Shown: one piece after another, positions 14,519 through 23,716 of the stretch
Layout of the letters: each line of letters begins with the position of its first letter
Position numbering within the stretch: position 1 is the first letter of the stretch
IMG/VR virus record: IMGVR_UViG_3300029985_000005
Location: 1-43,911 of that record
From: a virus
Reading direction: 5' to 3' (one strand)
DNA: 43,911 nt
The notes under the pieces: generated by a model
Seen by the model: only the letters and a program-made list of their open reading frames with translations
What the model was told of the DNA's origin: nothing
The model's database searches: none
Made by a program: the position numbers and the translations under genes

Positions 14519-16607
14519 AACGTATTCAGAAGCCGGTTTCGAATGGGATGAAAATAAGCAATCCTGGAACTCACTTCCTAACTCTTCTAAAAAAGGTCTT
14601 CCTGCAATTGGAATTGCGCCCTACGCTACACATCCTTCAACTGAAATACTGTGCATGGCTTACGCGTTTGACGATGAGCCGAATGTAAACGTGTGGCTGC
14701 CGGGCGACCCTTTCCCCGATAGGTTACAAGAACACGTAGATAATTATGGTCAAATTGAAGCGTGGAATGTGGCTTTTGAAAGATGGATTTGGACATATGT
14801 AGGATGTTGTAGATACGGATTTCCTCTTAACGATTGTATCCAATTTGTATGCACACAATCTAGAGCAAGAGCATTTTGTTTACCGCCCTCTCTCGCTGAA
14901 GCCGGCGAAGTTTTACAGATACAAAATCAAAAAGACAAAGATGGTTGGCGTTTAATTAATAAATTCAGCATGCCGCGAAATCCAACAATTCGTGATAAAC
15001 GAAAACGTATTACGTTTCAAGATGACCCTGTTGATGCGATGCGAATGATAGATTACTGTATACGTGACGTTGTAGCAGAGCGTGAAATTGATAAACAAAT
15101 CCCCCAATTATCTACATTTGAATTTAAATTTTGGAAAATAGATCAAGCTATAAATGAGCGCGGTGTGTCACTTGACTTAAAATCCATTGATAATTTTATA
15201 AATATCGCTGAATCAGCCTATAAAAAATATAACGCCCGTTTATCAGAAATCACGGGTGGTGAAGTAAATTCCGCGACTGAAATATTTAAATTAAAAACAT
15301 GGTTAGCAAAGCGTGGATTATTAGTTGAATCGCTAGATGCAGCGCATTTAGCTGAATTATTAACGCGTCAACTCCCCCTCGACATTTACGAAGCGCTTTC
15401 TATACGCGATAAAATTGGTTCTTCTGCGGTTAAAAAACTTTACGCGATGAAAAATAAACATTTCAAAGGACGCGCTAATGAGCTATTCGTCTATCACGCG
15501 GCACGCACGGGTCGTGCAGCAGGTGCAGGGATACAACCGCAGAATTTACCAAATCACGGTTTAACAGTTTCTATCTGTAAAAACTGTGAAAAAACAACGA
15601 GTCTAAAACAGTTTTGCCCGCGTTGTTTTTCAACGGAATTAGTACGAGATCAAGAGTGGAATTCGAAAGCCACGGAAGACGTAATAGAGTTAACATCATT
15701 AAATGATTTAGAATTTTGCTACGGAGATGCGATCGGTGCGATTTCCGGATGTTTACGCGGAATGTTTGTTTCACGGGAGGGTTATGATTTAATTTGCAGC
15801 GATTATTCAGCCATTGAAGCCGTAGTGTTAGCTGCAATATCTGAAGAAACGTGGCGATTAAGCGTATTTAAAACACACGGGTTTATTTACGAAATGTCAG
15901 CGTCTAAGATAACTGCAATACCTTTAGAAGAATATTTAGAGTATAAATCCAAAAATAAAAAACATCATCCTGATCGTAAAATCGGAAAAGTTGCGGAATT
16001 AGCGAGCGGATTTGGCGGGAGCATAGGCGCGTGGAAACGATTTAAAGCAGACGAATTTTTAACAGATGAGCAGATAATGCAAGCGGTATCTGCGTGGCGC
16101 AAAGCAAGTCCCGGAATCGTGAAACTGTGGTACGGTCTTGAAAAAGCCGCTAAGGATTCTATTTTAAATCCACAAACTGTTTATTCATACGGCGCTATAA
16201 AGTATTTTACGTCAAACGATATACTGCATTGTATTCTACCCTCTTCACGTTTCATCACTTATCATCGACCACGCATAATAGACAATGCGATCACTTTTGA
16301 AGGATATAATTCTAATGAAAATAACGGCGCCCGGGGATGGATGCGCATAGATACTTACGGCGGTAAATTAACTGAAAACTGTGTTCAGGCAATAGCGCGT
16401 GACATTCTCGCAAATGCGATCGTTAATTTAGAAAACGTAGGATATGAAGTAGTTATGCATATTCACGACGAAATCGTAGCCGAAATACCTGAAAAGTGGG
16501 GGTCAATTCAAGAGTTTGAAGAAATAATGTCAACATTGCCTATTTGGGCACACGGTTGGCCATTAAAAGCATCCGGCGGTTGGCGCGGTAAACGTTACAC
16601 TAAGTAG
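14490..16607 (+). CDS. family A DNA polymerase with 3'-5' exonuclease and inserted zinc ribbon
   Basis: 705 residues. Exo I is YIDFETYS (Asp8, Glu10). Polymerase motif A is LICSDYSAIEA (Asp438), motif B RKIGKVAELASGFGG (about 496-510), motif C MHIHDEIV (Asp660). Between the thumb and motif A, CKNC (363-366) and CPRC (376-379) form a zinc ribbon not present in T7-type enzymes. The ATG at 14490 starts a clean exonuclease domain; an upstream TTG at 14460 adds ten residues without a ribosome-binding site. It is the last gene of the rightward operon and converges with the late operon. Confidence 0.93.
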   Translation: MSKKVYIDFETYSEAGFEWDENKQSWNSLPNSSKKGLPAIGIAPYATHPSTEILCMAYAFDDEPNVNVWLPGDPFPDRLQEHVDNYGQIEAWNVAFERWIWTYVGCCRYGFPLNDCIQFVCTQSRARAFCLPPSLAEAGEVLQIQNQKDKDGWRLINKFSMPRNPTIRDKRKRITFQDDPVDAMRMIDYCIRDVVAEREIDKQIPQLSTFEFKFWKIDQAINERGVSLDLKSIDNFINIAESAYKKYNARLSEITGGEVNSATEIFKLKTWLAKRGLLVESLDAAHLAELLTRQLPLDIYEALSIRDKIGSSAVKKLYAMKNKHFKGRANELFVYHAARTGRAAGAGIQPQNLPNHGLTVSICKNCEKTTSLKQFCPRCFSTELVRDQEWNSKATEDVIELTSLNDLEFCYGDAIGAISGCLRGMFVSREGYDLICSDYSAIEAVVLAAISEETWRLSVFKTHGFIYEMSASKITAIPLEEYLEYKSKNKKHHPDRKIGKVAELASGFGGSIGAWKRFKADEFLTDEQIMQAVSAWRKASPGIVKLWYGLEKAAKDSILNPQTVYSYGAIKYFTSNDILHCILPSSRFITYHRPRIIDNAITFEGYNSNENNGARGWMRIDTYGGKLTENCVQAIARDILANAIVNLENVGYEVVMHIHDEIVAEIPEKWGSIQEFEEIMSTLPIWAHGWPLKASGGWRGKRYTK

Positions 16608-17092
16608 ATAATAAGTAACCCGAAAAAATAACTTGAAACCCGGACATTTGGCCATGCGTCTTTTATATGCGCGTCAATCATCTTAAAATTACGTCGAAAC
16701 CTAATCGCGCTTAAAATCAAAACTTTTGGAGCTAATTTTTTAAGATGATTGATAATGACACGTATTTCATATGCTTCGCATTTGTGAAAAACTCGTAATG
16801 CTATGCCTATGTCGAATTCTTTAGACGTATTGCTTATAACCGCTAAACCCCCCGTCAGTGTTTGACGTATCGTTAAACCTTCAACATCGTATTTAGAATC
16901 TTCATGCGTGTAATTTAATTTTAAATGCGGATGTATTAGTCGGCTATACTCCGATATTTCATCGGGTATTTTTTTAAAAATATTAAACGATTTACTCGAT
17001 GCTAGTTCAATTATTTTTATTCTTCGCTTAAATGATTTTAAAATTTCATCTATAAATTTTCTAGTCATTCTAGCGTCAGATAGCACATTCAT
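16595..17092 (-). CDS. hypothetical protein at the end of the late operon
   Basis: 165 residues, basic (many Lys/Arg), with a helical N-terminus and a central FDIGIALRVFHKCEAYEIRVII. GGAG precedes the ATG. It overlaps the polymerase gene tail-to-tail by 13 bases and follows the spanins, so it is the last gene of the leftward transcript. No family recognised. Confidence 0.6.
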   Translation of the reverse strand: MNVLSDARMTRKFIDEILKSFKRRIKIIELASSKSFNIFKKIPDEISEYSRLIHPHLKLNYTHEDSKYDVEGLTIRQTLTGGLAVISNTSKEFDIGIALRVFHKCEAYEIRVIINHLKKLAPKVLILSAIRFRRNFKMIDAHIKDAWPNVRVSSYFFGLLIIYLV

Positions 17093-17094
17093 TT

Positions 17095-17367
17095 TTAAAC
17101 TCCATTTATTTTATCGACTTGATAAACTGTTACATCGTGCCATTGCTTATACCCTTTCGCTCGTGCGACCCAAAATTTAACAACTTGATCGGGGGTTGAA
17201 GATGAAGTTAATTTATCTTTAAAAACGGGAGAAGAAATCAACACAACTTTGGGACAATCATAAACAATAGGCGCAGGTTTAACAGCACACGATACGCAGC
17301 TAAAAGTTAATAGATTGAGTATAGCCCCATGCCACAGCCTTTTTACATGTCTTAGATACTTTTTCAT
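17095..17367 (-). CDS. outer-membrane spanin (Rz1-like lipoprotein)
   Basis: 90 residues. A basic N-terminus and hydrophobic ILNLLTFSCVSC resemble a lipoprotein signal with a non-ideal lipobox (CVS-Cys at about residue 27). The mature part is short, with Pro residues (KPAPIVYDCP). It starts 68 bases inside the preceding i-spanin gene in another frame, the classic overlapping Rz/Rz1 layout. The pair fuses inner and outer membranes at the last step of lysis in Gram-negative hosts. Confidence 0.78.
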   Translation of the reverse strand: MKKYLRHVKRLWHGAILNLLTFSCVSCAVKPAPIVYDCPKVVLISSPVFKDKLTSSSTPDQVVKFWVARAKGYKQWHDVTVYQVDKINGV

Positions 17368-17605
17368 TTTCTATGCTCTCAACATTAGTTTTAATTGACT
17401 GCTCTTGTACGACTACTTCCGAATTTATTTTATCTACTTGTTCTAGTTGTTTCTGTGATTCATCTTTTAATTCTTGTATTTGTGCTATACATCTGTCTGA
17501 TAATTTTTTATAATGGTTTTTCTCTATAAACTCAACACTTAAAAATACCCAAAAAACTATCACAATCACTGATATAGAGATTATTTTAATATTTTCCAAA
17601 TTCAT
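17300..17605 (-). CDS. inner-membrane spanin (Rz-like)
   Basis: 101 residues. One N-terminal membrane segment (IKIISISVIVIVFWVFLSV) followed by a long charged coiled coil (KLSDRCIAQIQELKDESQKQ...). TAGGAG precedes the start. The overlap with the lipoprotein gene and the position after endolysin and holin support the call. Confidence 0.82.
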   Translation of the reverse strand: MNLENIKIISISVIVIVFWVFLSVEFIEKNHYKKLSDRCIAQIQELKDESQKQLEQVDKINSEVVVQEQSIKTNVESIENEKVSKTCKKAVAWGYTQSINF

Positions 17606-17614
17606 TTAACGCTC

Positions 17615-17866
17615 CTATTCTTCTTTTGATTTAGGCTCAGTGTCGCTTTTTAATTTCAAATTAACGCCAAAACCGACCGTCATAGCGCTGATCCCACCGC
17701 CAAAATCTAAGGGACTCCATTCCCGATGTATCATGACACTCCCTAACCCTAAAACAAAATAGATAAAAAAACTTAACAAACATAAAACGCGAGAACTATC
17801 ATACGTTTCGTTGTCACGACCTGTGAGGATATGTTTACACATTTTTCTAAATTCAGTAATAACCAT
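17615..17866 (-). CDS. holin-like small membrane protein
   Basis: 83 residues from the ATG at 17866, which has GGGAGG 8 bases upstream. An alternative ATG at 17884 overlaps the endolysin stop (ATGA) and would add six residues. Two hydrophobic segments (LCLLSFFIYFVLGLGSVMI, and FGGGISAMTVGFGVNL) and a charged tail (SDTEPKSKEE) fit a class II holin. It lies between the endolysin and spanins. Confidence 0.75.
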   Translation of the reverse strand: MVITEFRKMCKHILTGRDNETYDSSRVLCLLSFFIYFVLGLGSVMIHREWSPLDFGGGISAMTVGFGVNLKLKSDTEPKSKEE

Positions 17867-17880
17867 CCGTGGCACCTCCC

Positions 17881-18369
17881 TCATGCTGTGAGTAGTACTC
17901 GTCTAATCCAGCTGCGCAAGTTAGTTAACTGCGAAGTATCACTATCAACTAACGCTAAATAGTACTTGATAGAATTCACGGTTATTCGTTCTCTAACACC
18001 GGGATATTTATTTATTTCTGAAATACTCATAGATCCTAAAATACCGTCGCAATTGACGTTGCAACCTAAATCATTTAAAGATAGCTGCACTATCCTAGCC
18101 GCATGATCGGGATTCATATTGATAAATAGCAACATCACTTGAGCAGAAATGACAAAATCTGCGATAAGATCCAAGCGATATTTATAAAAGAAATTATCAG
18201 AATAAATTTTACAGGCTTCATCCCATGTTAGATTTTTTATATCAACACTAGGGAATGCCCTTGAACTAATCCCGAATTTCGATAAACCACCGTAATCCCC
18301 GACAAGAAGACTTGTTTTTTCGCCTTCGGCTTCTAAGATATATTTTTTAACATCGTCAAAGTTAGCCAT
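17881..18369 (-). CDS. endolysin, glycoside hydrolase 108 type
   Basis: 162 residues. The N-terminal YILEAEGEK holds the likely catalytic Glu, followed by GDYGGLSKFGIS, the usual GH108 GG-x-T/S-xFGI block, then LTWDEACKIYSDNFFYKYRLD and the C-terminal peptidoglycan-binding-like region (AARIVQLSLNDLGCNVNCDGILG). The family cleaves the glycan strand of peptidoglycan. No signal peptide, so it should depend on the adjacent holin. Confidence 0.85.
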   Translation of the reverse strand: MANFDDVKKYILEAEGEKTSLLVGDYGGLSKFGISSRAFPSVDIKNLTWDEACKIYSDNFFYKYRLDLIADFVISAQVMLLFINMNPDHAARIVQLSLNDLGCNVNCDGILGSMSISEINKYPGVRERITVNSIKYYLALVDSDTSQLTNLRSWIRRVLLTA

Positions 18370-18371
18370 TT

Positions 18372-19448
18372 TTATTTATACCTAATGATTTTAGTCACGA
18401 CATTGGAAGGCTGTATGATGTTAAACGCTGTTCCACTTCCCGCCGTTGCAGTCGTATTTTTAAGCGTCCAACCTGCGGTCGAACTCCCTTCTGCGACACC
18501 TCCTGCGCCCCCGCCGCATATGAATCCTGAAACGTCCCCGGTGTTAGCGTGAGCATGCGTACCAACTTCACTACTTGTTTGCGAGTGTCCTTCCTCGCCA
18601 CCGTGTTGACCTGTTACGCTTCCGATTCCGAGCGGATCTGTACTTGCTGTGCCGCCTGAACCAACCGATGTTCTGCGACGATAATCCGGAACGTTAAACG
18701 TGGTAGTGCCGTTCCCATTTCCCCACGAGAAAAATGTCACGGGCACTGTCGCACTTGCAGTCGCAACAGCAGACATAGTGATCGCGGTACCGCTTGTGAT
18801 ACTTGCAACTGTTGCGCCTGTAGGGATACCGGCGCCTTCTAGCGCCATGCCGACATACATGTTAGCGGTAGAACTTAAACTTGTTAGAGTGTTTACAGTG
18901 TTAGTTGTTGTGCCGTTTAACGAAAAAGTAATAGCTGATTGCAACCCCGAATAAGTCGATCGTGAAACAGCACTACCGTCGCATAGTAGATAATCCGCTG
19001 GTGGTGTTACGCCCGCAAAATCTAGCATTACGCCGATAGGCACACCACTCGCATTTCCGCTGGTTATTAACCACGTATTGTCAGTACCCGGCGTTGCAGT
19101 GTTAGAAGCCACTTGATTTTCGTACACTACGCCGTTGTAATACACACGTGCATAAATAGGGTACGGGAAAGCTGACCCCAGATTTTGAGCCGCTAATATG
19201 AATTGCGGAGTACCAAACTGCTGATATTCTTGCAAGTTGTTCGTGATGTCCAACATCAATTGATTGAACTGACTTCGGGGAATAGGTAGAGCCGAAGGAT
19301 TAGTTAATAAATCTTCTTCGTAAAATGGCGTAAAACCCGCATAATAGCTCATTGATCCGTCACCGGCGGCAGGAGTCGGGATAGTTGCAGGTACATCGTC
19401 AGCGTTTAAGCCGAAAGGATACACATAGTAGTAGTACGGACTAGCCAT
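18372..19448 (-). CDS. tail fibre with phage tail-collar domain
   Basis: 358 residues. The collar domain begins at GVPIGVMLDFAG (135-146) with DYLLCDGSAVSRSTYSGLQ, and resumes at WGNGNGTTTFNVPDYRRRT (242-260). Residues about 175-240 are a beta-rich insertion splitting the collar domain, of a type also found in the baseplate J and sheath proteins of this phage. The C-terminus is Gly/His/Ser-rich (GEEGHSQTSSEVGTHAH) as in metal-binding fibre tips. AAGGAG precedes the start. Likely host recognition at the baseplate periphery. Confidence 0.85.
   Translation of the reverse strand: MASPYYYYVYPFGLNADDVPATIPTPAAGDGSMSYYAGFTPFYEEDLLTNPSALPIPRSQFNQLMLDITNNLQEYQQFGTPQFILAAQNLGSAFPYPIYARVYYNGVVYENQVASNTATPGTDNTWLITSGNASGVPIGVMLDFAGVTPPADYLLCDGSAVSRSTYSGLQSAITFSLNGTTTNTVNTLTSLSSTANMYVGMALEGAGIPTGATVASITSGTAITMSAVATASATVPVTFFSWGNGNGTTTFNVPDYRRRTSVGSGGTASTDPLGIGSVTGQHGGEEGHSQTSSEVGTHAHANTGDVSGFICGGGAGGVAEGSSTAGWTLKNTTATAGSGTAFNIIQPSNVVTKIIRYK
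18729..18926 (-). repeat. beta-module copy 1, in the collar fibre
   Basis: Encodes residues about 175-240 with the signature VGMALEGAGIPTGATVAS then TAITMSAVATAS. Similar modules occur at 20259-20453 and 27258-27458. Boundaries are approximate. Confidence 0.65.
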
Positions 19449-19470
19449 TTTTAAAACTCCTTTTTATACA

Positions 19471-20172
19471 TTAAGTGTACAACAAATCAATAAAATTGCC
19501 ATGAGTAAAATTCTGATTGTAAACGCCAAAACCCCAATTGAAGCCGCCGTTGATATAGTATTCAAGTTTCACGCCTGCGGGGCGAGGCAATAGATCTAAG
19601 TCTAAAATAACTTGTAAAAGCTCTTCCGGGAAATCATCTTGAGTAAATATATAGCGCATTGACATGTTTAAACCGTCTAATGCGTACAGTGTGCCCGCGT
19701 ATCCGATGTTCGACGTAGAACATAGATAGTATAGAAACGCGTTAATATCGGGGATGCAACCCCTCGTTGAAAGCTGAAAAAACTTTAAACGCAACAGGAA
19801 TCGTTGTTGATTAACGGTTAACGTAAATACTTCGCCTTTGGTTGAAAAATTAGAACGATTAAAATTAAGGTAACTGTTTTCTAGTCCGACAGTGTTAAAC
19901 CCGAAAATAGGTTTATTATCCGATTCGGGATTTTGGTCTATGTACAGCGGTATATTAAGTATATATGACCACACAGATAGCCCGAACGTATCAGCTGTTT
20001 CTAAATTAAAAACATCGTCGTACCAGTTTTGCCAAAACGCTTCTTGATACTCGTTAAGCCAGTTTTGTTTATTTTGCAAAATAGCAATTAAATTCGTAGC
20101 ATCGTTGTATTGCCACAAAATCGCATTAAGTATGTTAACTGAAAAATCAAATTGTTCGACAGTTTGGCTCAT
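19471..20172 (-). CDS. baseplate protein, DUF2612 / tail protein I-like
   Basis: 233 residues from the ATG at 20172, which overlaps the stop of the J-like gene (ATGA). NAILWQYNDATNLIAILQNKQNW, then DTFGLSVWSYIL and RFLLRLKFFQLSTRGCIPDINAFL are the DUF2612 hallmarks. In P2-like baseplates the equivalent connects the wedge to fibres. Position between J-like protein and fibre agrees. Confidence 0.82.
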   Translation of the reverse strand: MSQTVEQFDFSVNILNAILWQYNDATNLIAILQNKQNWLNEYQEAFWQNWYDDVFNLETADTFGLSVWSYILNIPLYIDQNPESDNKPIFGFNTVGLENSYLNFNRSNFSTKGEVFTLTVNQQRFLLRLKFFQLSTRGCIPDINAFLYYLCSTSNIGYAGTLYALDGLNMSMRYIFTQDDFPEELLQVILDLDLLPRPAGVKLEYYINGGFNWGFGVYNQNFTHGNFIDLLYT

Positions 20173-21584
20173 ACTACATTTACCGTGATACTGGAAGTGT
20201 CGGTCACTGCTTGTTGCCAAACTTGGATCGGTATTTCAGTCGTCTGATAACTCGGTGAAAAACTAAAAGTAAATACACCGCTTCCACTAATCGTCGCATT
20301 CGCAGATAGAACAACTGCGTTACCACCGCTCAAACTAGAAACGGTTGTGCCACCGGGGATTCCGGCACCCGTCACAATCATGCCAACTAGTATGTCTGAG
20401 TTATACGTCAGATTAGATAAAACATTTGTGCTGATCGTAGTAGTTCCGTACTGCGTAAATGATTTTTTTGCAACTTGAACTTCTTGTACAAACAGCCCCG
20501 GCACTAAAATATTTATCGCGCCTGCGAGCTGAAACGGCGATACGGCGCCCCCGACCGGGAAGCCGGATTCGTTTGTTATGCCTCCCGCTGCGTATTGCAA
20601 TATCGCGTTTTGAACAGATGCCACGACATTTGCAACAGAAGTAAACGCGTGCACTGTGACTATAATGTCAATTGCAACAAGTGACGGGGTGTCAAATAGC
20701 ACTGTAATCGCTTGCCCTGAGTACTGATTAGTTACAACTTGAGAAACAGGAATTCCTAAGCCGTTGTTATATGCGCAACCGCCTGATTTTTTATTTGTTA
20801 GAGCCGTAGCGATATTAAGATTAAATGCGGATCCACCAACACACGTGTATAGTGAATGCGAAACCATCGATATGCCGTTTATAACCTGTGTCGTGCTCGT
20901 CACGTTTTCTTGGAAAATTAAACTTGTTACGCCAGGAACTGCATAAAGCACACTCGTAATAGCTTGAGCTAAACCCATTCCTGCTGCTGCTAGCGTATTT
21001 TGTCGGTATAAACGTGCTGAAGAATCTGTTTGCGTAGACGTACCGATCACTGCATCTGATGTATTTGTAACCGTTTCCCAGCCGAGAATATTACTGATTA
21101 TACTAGTAAGTGTGTTAGCCGGCGCTGCAATAGAACCCGTATTCACGGCCTGGAAAGCTACACCTGTAAGCGTCCCACCTGTCGGTATTGTGACTTGCAC
21201 GATGCTTTGAAAAATATCGCCATTTGAATCTGATATTTGTACGCCGGCGGGTATAACCGTATTTTCAACACCTGTCAACGTGCACACAGTGGTTGAGTAC
21301 GTTGCAGTTGTTCTTTGAGATCCGAGCAATGCTAGTAGTGAATCTAAAAAAATACCGCCGGATAAATTAGGGTTAATTTGATTTGCAAGTGCTGCGTTAT
21401 TATCTGCAAGTGCTACACGTGACAATGTTTCAGCCGTGATTAGCATACCTTGAGGCGTGTTAGGAGACGTATTTAAATCTTGCCCGAAAATCGATTTATA
21501 TTCGTTTTGAACTTCGGTATTAATCTCGCCGGTATCCGTTGTGATAACGCCAGTCAACGCTATGTAGTTGTAAACATCAGCCAT
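20169..21584 (-). CDS. baseplate J-like protein
   Basis: 471 residues. GEINTEVQNEYKSIFGQDLN, TPQGMLITAETLSR and TVIPAGVQISDSNGDIFQ are standard baseplate J/Mu gp47 features; RLYRQNTLAAAGMGLAQAIT is the conserved middle. Residues about 378-442 carry a beta-module (VGMIVTGAGIPGGTTVSS) inserted near the C-terminus. Forms the baseplate wedge. Confidence 0.92.
   Translation of the reverse strand: MADVYNYIALTGVITTDTGEINTEVQNEYKSIFGQDLNTSPNTPQGMLITAETLSRVALADNNAALANQINPNLSGGIFLDSLLALLGSQRTTATYSTTVCTLTGVENTVIPAGVQISDSNGDIFQSIVQVTIPTGGTLTGVAFQAVNTGSIAAPANTLTSIISNILGWETVTNTSDAVIGTSTQTDSSARLYRQNTLAAAGMGLAQAITSVLYAVPGVTSLIFQENVTSTTQVINGISMVSHSLYTCVGGSAFNLNIATALTNKKSGGCAYNNGLGIPVSQVVTNQYSGQAITVLFDTPSLVAIDIIVTVHAFTSVANVVASVQNAILQYAAGGITNESGFPVGGAVSPFQLAGAINILVPGLFVQEVQVAKKSFTQYGTTTISTNVLSNLTYNSDILVGMIVTGAGIPGGTTVSSLSGGNAVVLSANATISGSGVFTFSFSPSYQTTEIPIQVWQQAVTDTSSITVNVV
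20259..20453 (-). repeat. beta-module copy 2, in baseplate J
   Basis: Encodes residues about 378-442 with VGMIVTGAGIPGGTTVSS then AVVLSANATISGSG. The closest match to the collar-fibre copy. Confidence 0.65.
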
Positions 21585-21588
21585 GTGG

Positions 21589-21927
21589 TCAAATTACTCC
21601 TGTTCCGAAACTTGTACGTATAGTCGCCGCATAAGAGAGTATATCACTTGAAAACTCGGCGGTTAAAGTCACAACTTCTAAAACATTCGGAACAGATAAA
21701 ATAGCTACGCGAAGCGCTGCGGTAAATTGCTGTAAATTAGGCGTGCCAGTAAAAACATTCTGAAAATACGGAACACCTTGATCAGTATTTAAAACCATTT
21801 CACCGAGCAGCGTTTTAACTGCTTGCTCGCAATTCTGCAACACAGCTGTTAAATCATACGCAATAGCGATATTTCCCTGCGGTGTTAGATAAATATCATT
21901 GCTTGCATTTACTGATAAAGTTTGCAT
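21589..21927 (-). CDS. gp25/W-like baseplate wedge protein
   Basis: 112 residues from the ATG at 21927 (GAGGGA upstream). NDIYLTPQGNIAIAYDLTAVLQNCEQAVKTLLGEMVLNTDQGVPYFQNVF is the typical gp25-like pattern including the conserved Gly-x-Pro-x. Forms the wedge core with the J-like protein. Confidence 0.88.
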   Translation of the reverse strand: MQTLSVNASNDIYLTPQGNIAIAYDLTAVLQNCEQAVKTLLGEMVLNTDQGVPYFQNVFTGTPNLQQFTAALRVAILSVPNVLEVVTLTAEFSSDILSYAATIRTSFGTGVI

Positions 21928-21934
21928 AAATCCC

Positions 21935-22567
21935 TCAAGGTACATCCGGCGTGATAGAACCGGTCGCTGTTATGTTTCCCGTTACTTTTAAAGTACCTGT
22001 TGCGGGGGTGATAAATGATATCGTTCCGCTATTAAAATTATCTATGTTAACGACCGGTGCAGAAATAGTTATCTGTCCTGCTCCCAACGTTATTTTCACA
22101 GTTCCATCTAAATTTTGCAAAACGGCGTTGGAAGCATCTTCCGATGCGATCGTGTAACCCTTCATGGTATCCGGTACGAACACCCCGTCCGCAAAACTTT
22201 TAACACGATTCGTATTTGGCGCGCTATTTGTATAGTTTTGCAAAAATAAAGAAATGTCACGGTCGTTCGCAACAACCCAGCCCAGGTCGCCCGCGTTTAA
22301 GTTGAAATTTAAGAAAAATCCGCCACCTCCGAGTAACAATACCGGAATGCTGGCAATTTGAGGTCTGGTGATTTGCGCACCCCCCGTGGTCATCACAGCT
22401 ATGAGTAACTGGACTTGAACGCGATTTGCAGTGCGGTCATAACTGATAACTTGCGCGGGTAGCATGCCGTCGACATTTTGCAATATTTTAGAAAAAGCAA
22501 ATTGCAAAACGCCTGGGAGACTACCATTATTTGCGGGATCAATATCCGGTACGTTATTAATAGTCAT
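21935..22567 (-). CDS. baseplate spike protein, Gp138/gpV-like
   Basis: 210 residues. LPAQVISYDRTANRVQVQLL is the OB-fold of the Gp138 N-terminal domain; GWVVANDRDISLFLQN follows, then a repetitive beta-helix-like C-terminus (VKITLGAGQITISAPVVNI, GTLKVTGNITATGSI) as in membrane-piercing spikes. Stop/start overlaps with neighbours. Confidence 0.85.
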   Translation of the reverse strand: MTINNVPDIDPANNGSLPGVLQFAFSKILQNVDGMLPAQVISYDRTANRVQVQLLIAVMTTGGAQITRPQIASIPVLLLGGGGFFLNFNLNAGDLGWVVANDRDISLFLQNYTNSAPNTNRVKSFADGVFVPDTMKGYTIASEDASNAVLQNLDGTVKITLGAGQITISAPVVNIDNFNSGTISFITPATGTLKVTGNITATGSITPDVP

Positions 22568-23397
22568 GGGTTATCTCTCAATCTCGCTGCTTCAGCTACA
22601 TAGTAAAACGGTGTTTCCCGTGTAGATATCTGAAAACCTAATTTATAAATAACATATATACCATTCGCCGCCGGATAAAGTTTACTAATTATTTGCAATC
22701 CGCCACCTAGTACCGCACGTGTATCTAACAAAAATTTAACACGTATACCTTGCTCTGTAAATTCGGGTATACCGACCATTCCTGTTTCTGCGCTCACTAC
22801 AACTAACGTATCTTGCAGCGGCACAAATGCATCTTTAACTACTAAAATTTTATCATCTATATAGATATTTATTCCGCCTAAATTACCTACTACTTTAAGC
22901 TGATTCAGGGCGGAACCTGTGAAATTATAATTAGCAATATTTCTTTGTTTGGCTTGAAACTTTAAAAGAGTCGCTGTGTCATCTGCAACTTGCTGCGCTA
23001 TTTGCCCAAGCGTTGCTTGCCCCGGCTGATTGCGTGAAATTACGTTACCTTTAATAAAATTTCCGGTTAGACATTTTAATACTATCCCAATATCCGGCGG
23101 TTGCGTCACAACAGATGTAACAATGTTACCTTCATAAATTGTTGAAACTCCATAAGATTCCCTACCCGCTTCTACAATAATTGATTTTGGCCTCGGATCA
23201 GGATTGTACGGCGATGAAGCCGTGACTAAATAATCACGTGTGTCTTTATCTAGGTTACCTATGATTATCTCTGCTTCATTTTGCAGAGGATTACCATACT
23301 TAGTTCCGTTAACTGTAATAAAAAAGGGACTCGCATAGGTTTTTATAGTCCCACCTATGTCAAAAGTAACCCTTATTATCCGAAAATCAAATCCCAC
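22564..23397 (-). CDS. baseplate hub protein, gpD/gp27-like
   Basis: 277 residues. N-terminal beta domain with EAEIIIGNLDKDTRDYLVTASSPYN resembles hub proteins of Mu/P2-like and related myophages; the C-terminus has the second barrel (GIPEFTEQGIRVKFLLDTRAVLGGGLQIIS). ATGA-type overlap with the spike gene. Confidence 0.8.
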   Translation of the reverse strand: MGFDFRIIRVTFDIGGTIKTYASPFFITVNGTKYGNPLQNEAEIIIGNLDKDTRDYLVTASSPYNPDPRPKSIIVEAGRESYGVSTIYEGNIVTSVVTQPPDIGIVLKCLTGNFIKGNVISRNQPGQATLGQIAQQVADDTATLLKFQAKQRNIANYNFTGSALNQLKVVGNLGGINIYIDDKILVVKDAFVPLQDTLVVVSAETGMVGIPEFTEQGIRVKFLLDTRAVLGGGLQIISKLYPAANGIYVIYKLGFQISTRETPFYYVAEAARLRDNP

Positions 23398-23713
23398 GCA
23401 GCGTATCCAATTCTACTTGGCTTGCATAAATTAAATTCTGAGTAACACCAAATTGAGTGTAATCCGGGTAATCATCGTTTTGAGTGATTAACGCGAAATT
23501 TCCATTTTCTAGATATGAAAAAGGAATAATCGGAAAACCAGGAACAGCTCTTACACCGGTGACTACTGCATTCCCATTTATCGCAATATCAAACGCCATC
23601 ACTAAATTACCCGAATTATCTTTGCACGCGTGTATACGAATGTCGTATCGATTATTATCTAACGTTAAAGACAGTGATTGATTGGGTGAATTCACAATTG
23701 GAATTTCTTGCAT
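23387..23713 (-). CDS. baseplate plug-family protein
   Basis: 108 residues. SPNQSLSLTLDNNRYDIRIHA, AFDIAINGNAVVTGVRAVPGFPIIPFSYLENGNFALIT is typical of small baseplate plug proteins (DUF6983-like) that sit beside the hub in short-operon myophages. Overlaps the hub gene by 11 bases. Confidence 0.75.
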   Translation of the reverse strand: MQEIPIVNSPNQSLSLTLDNNRYDIRIHACKDNSGNLVMAFDIAINGNAVVTGVRAVPGFPIIPFSYLENGNFALITQNDDYPDYTQFGVTQNLIYASQVELDTLRGI

Positions 23714-23716
23714 AAT

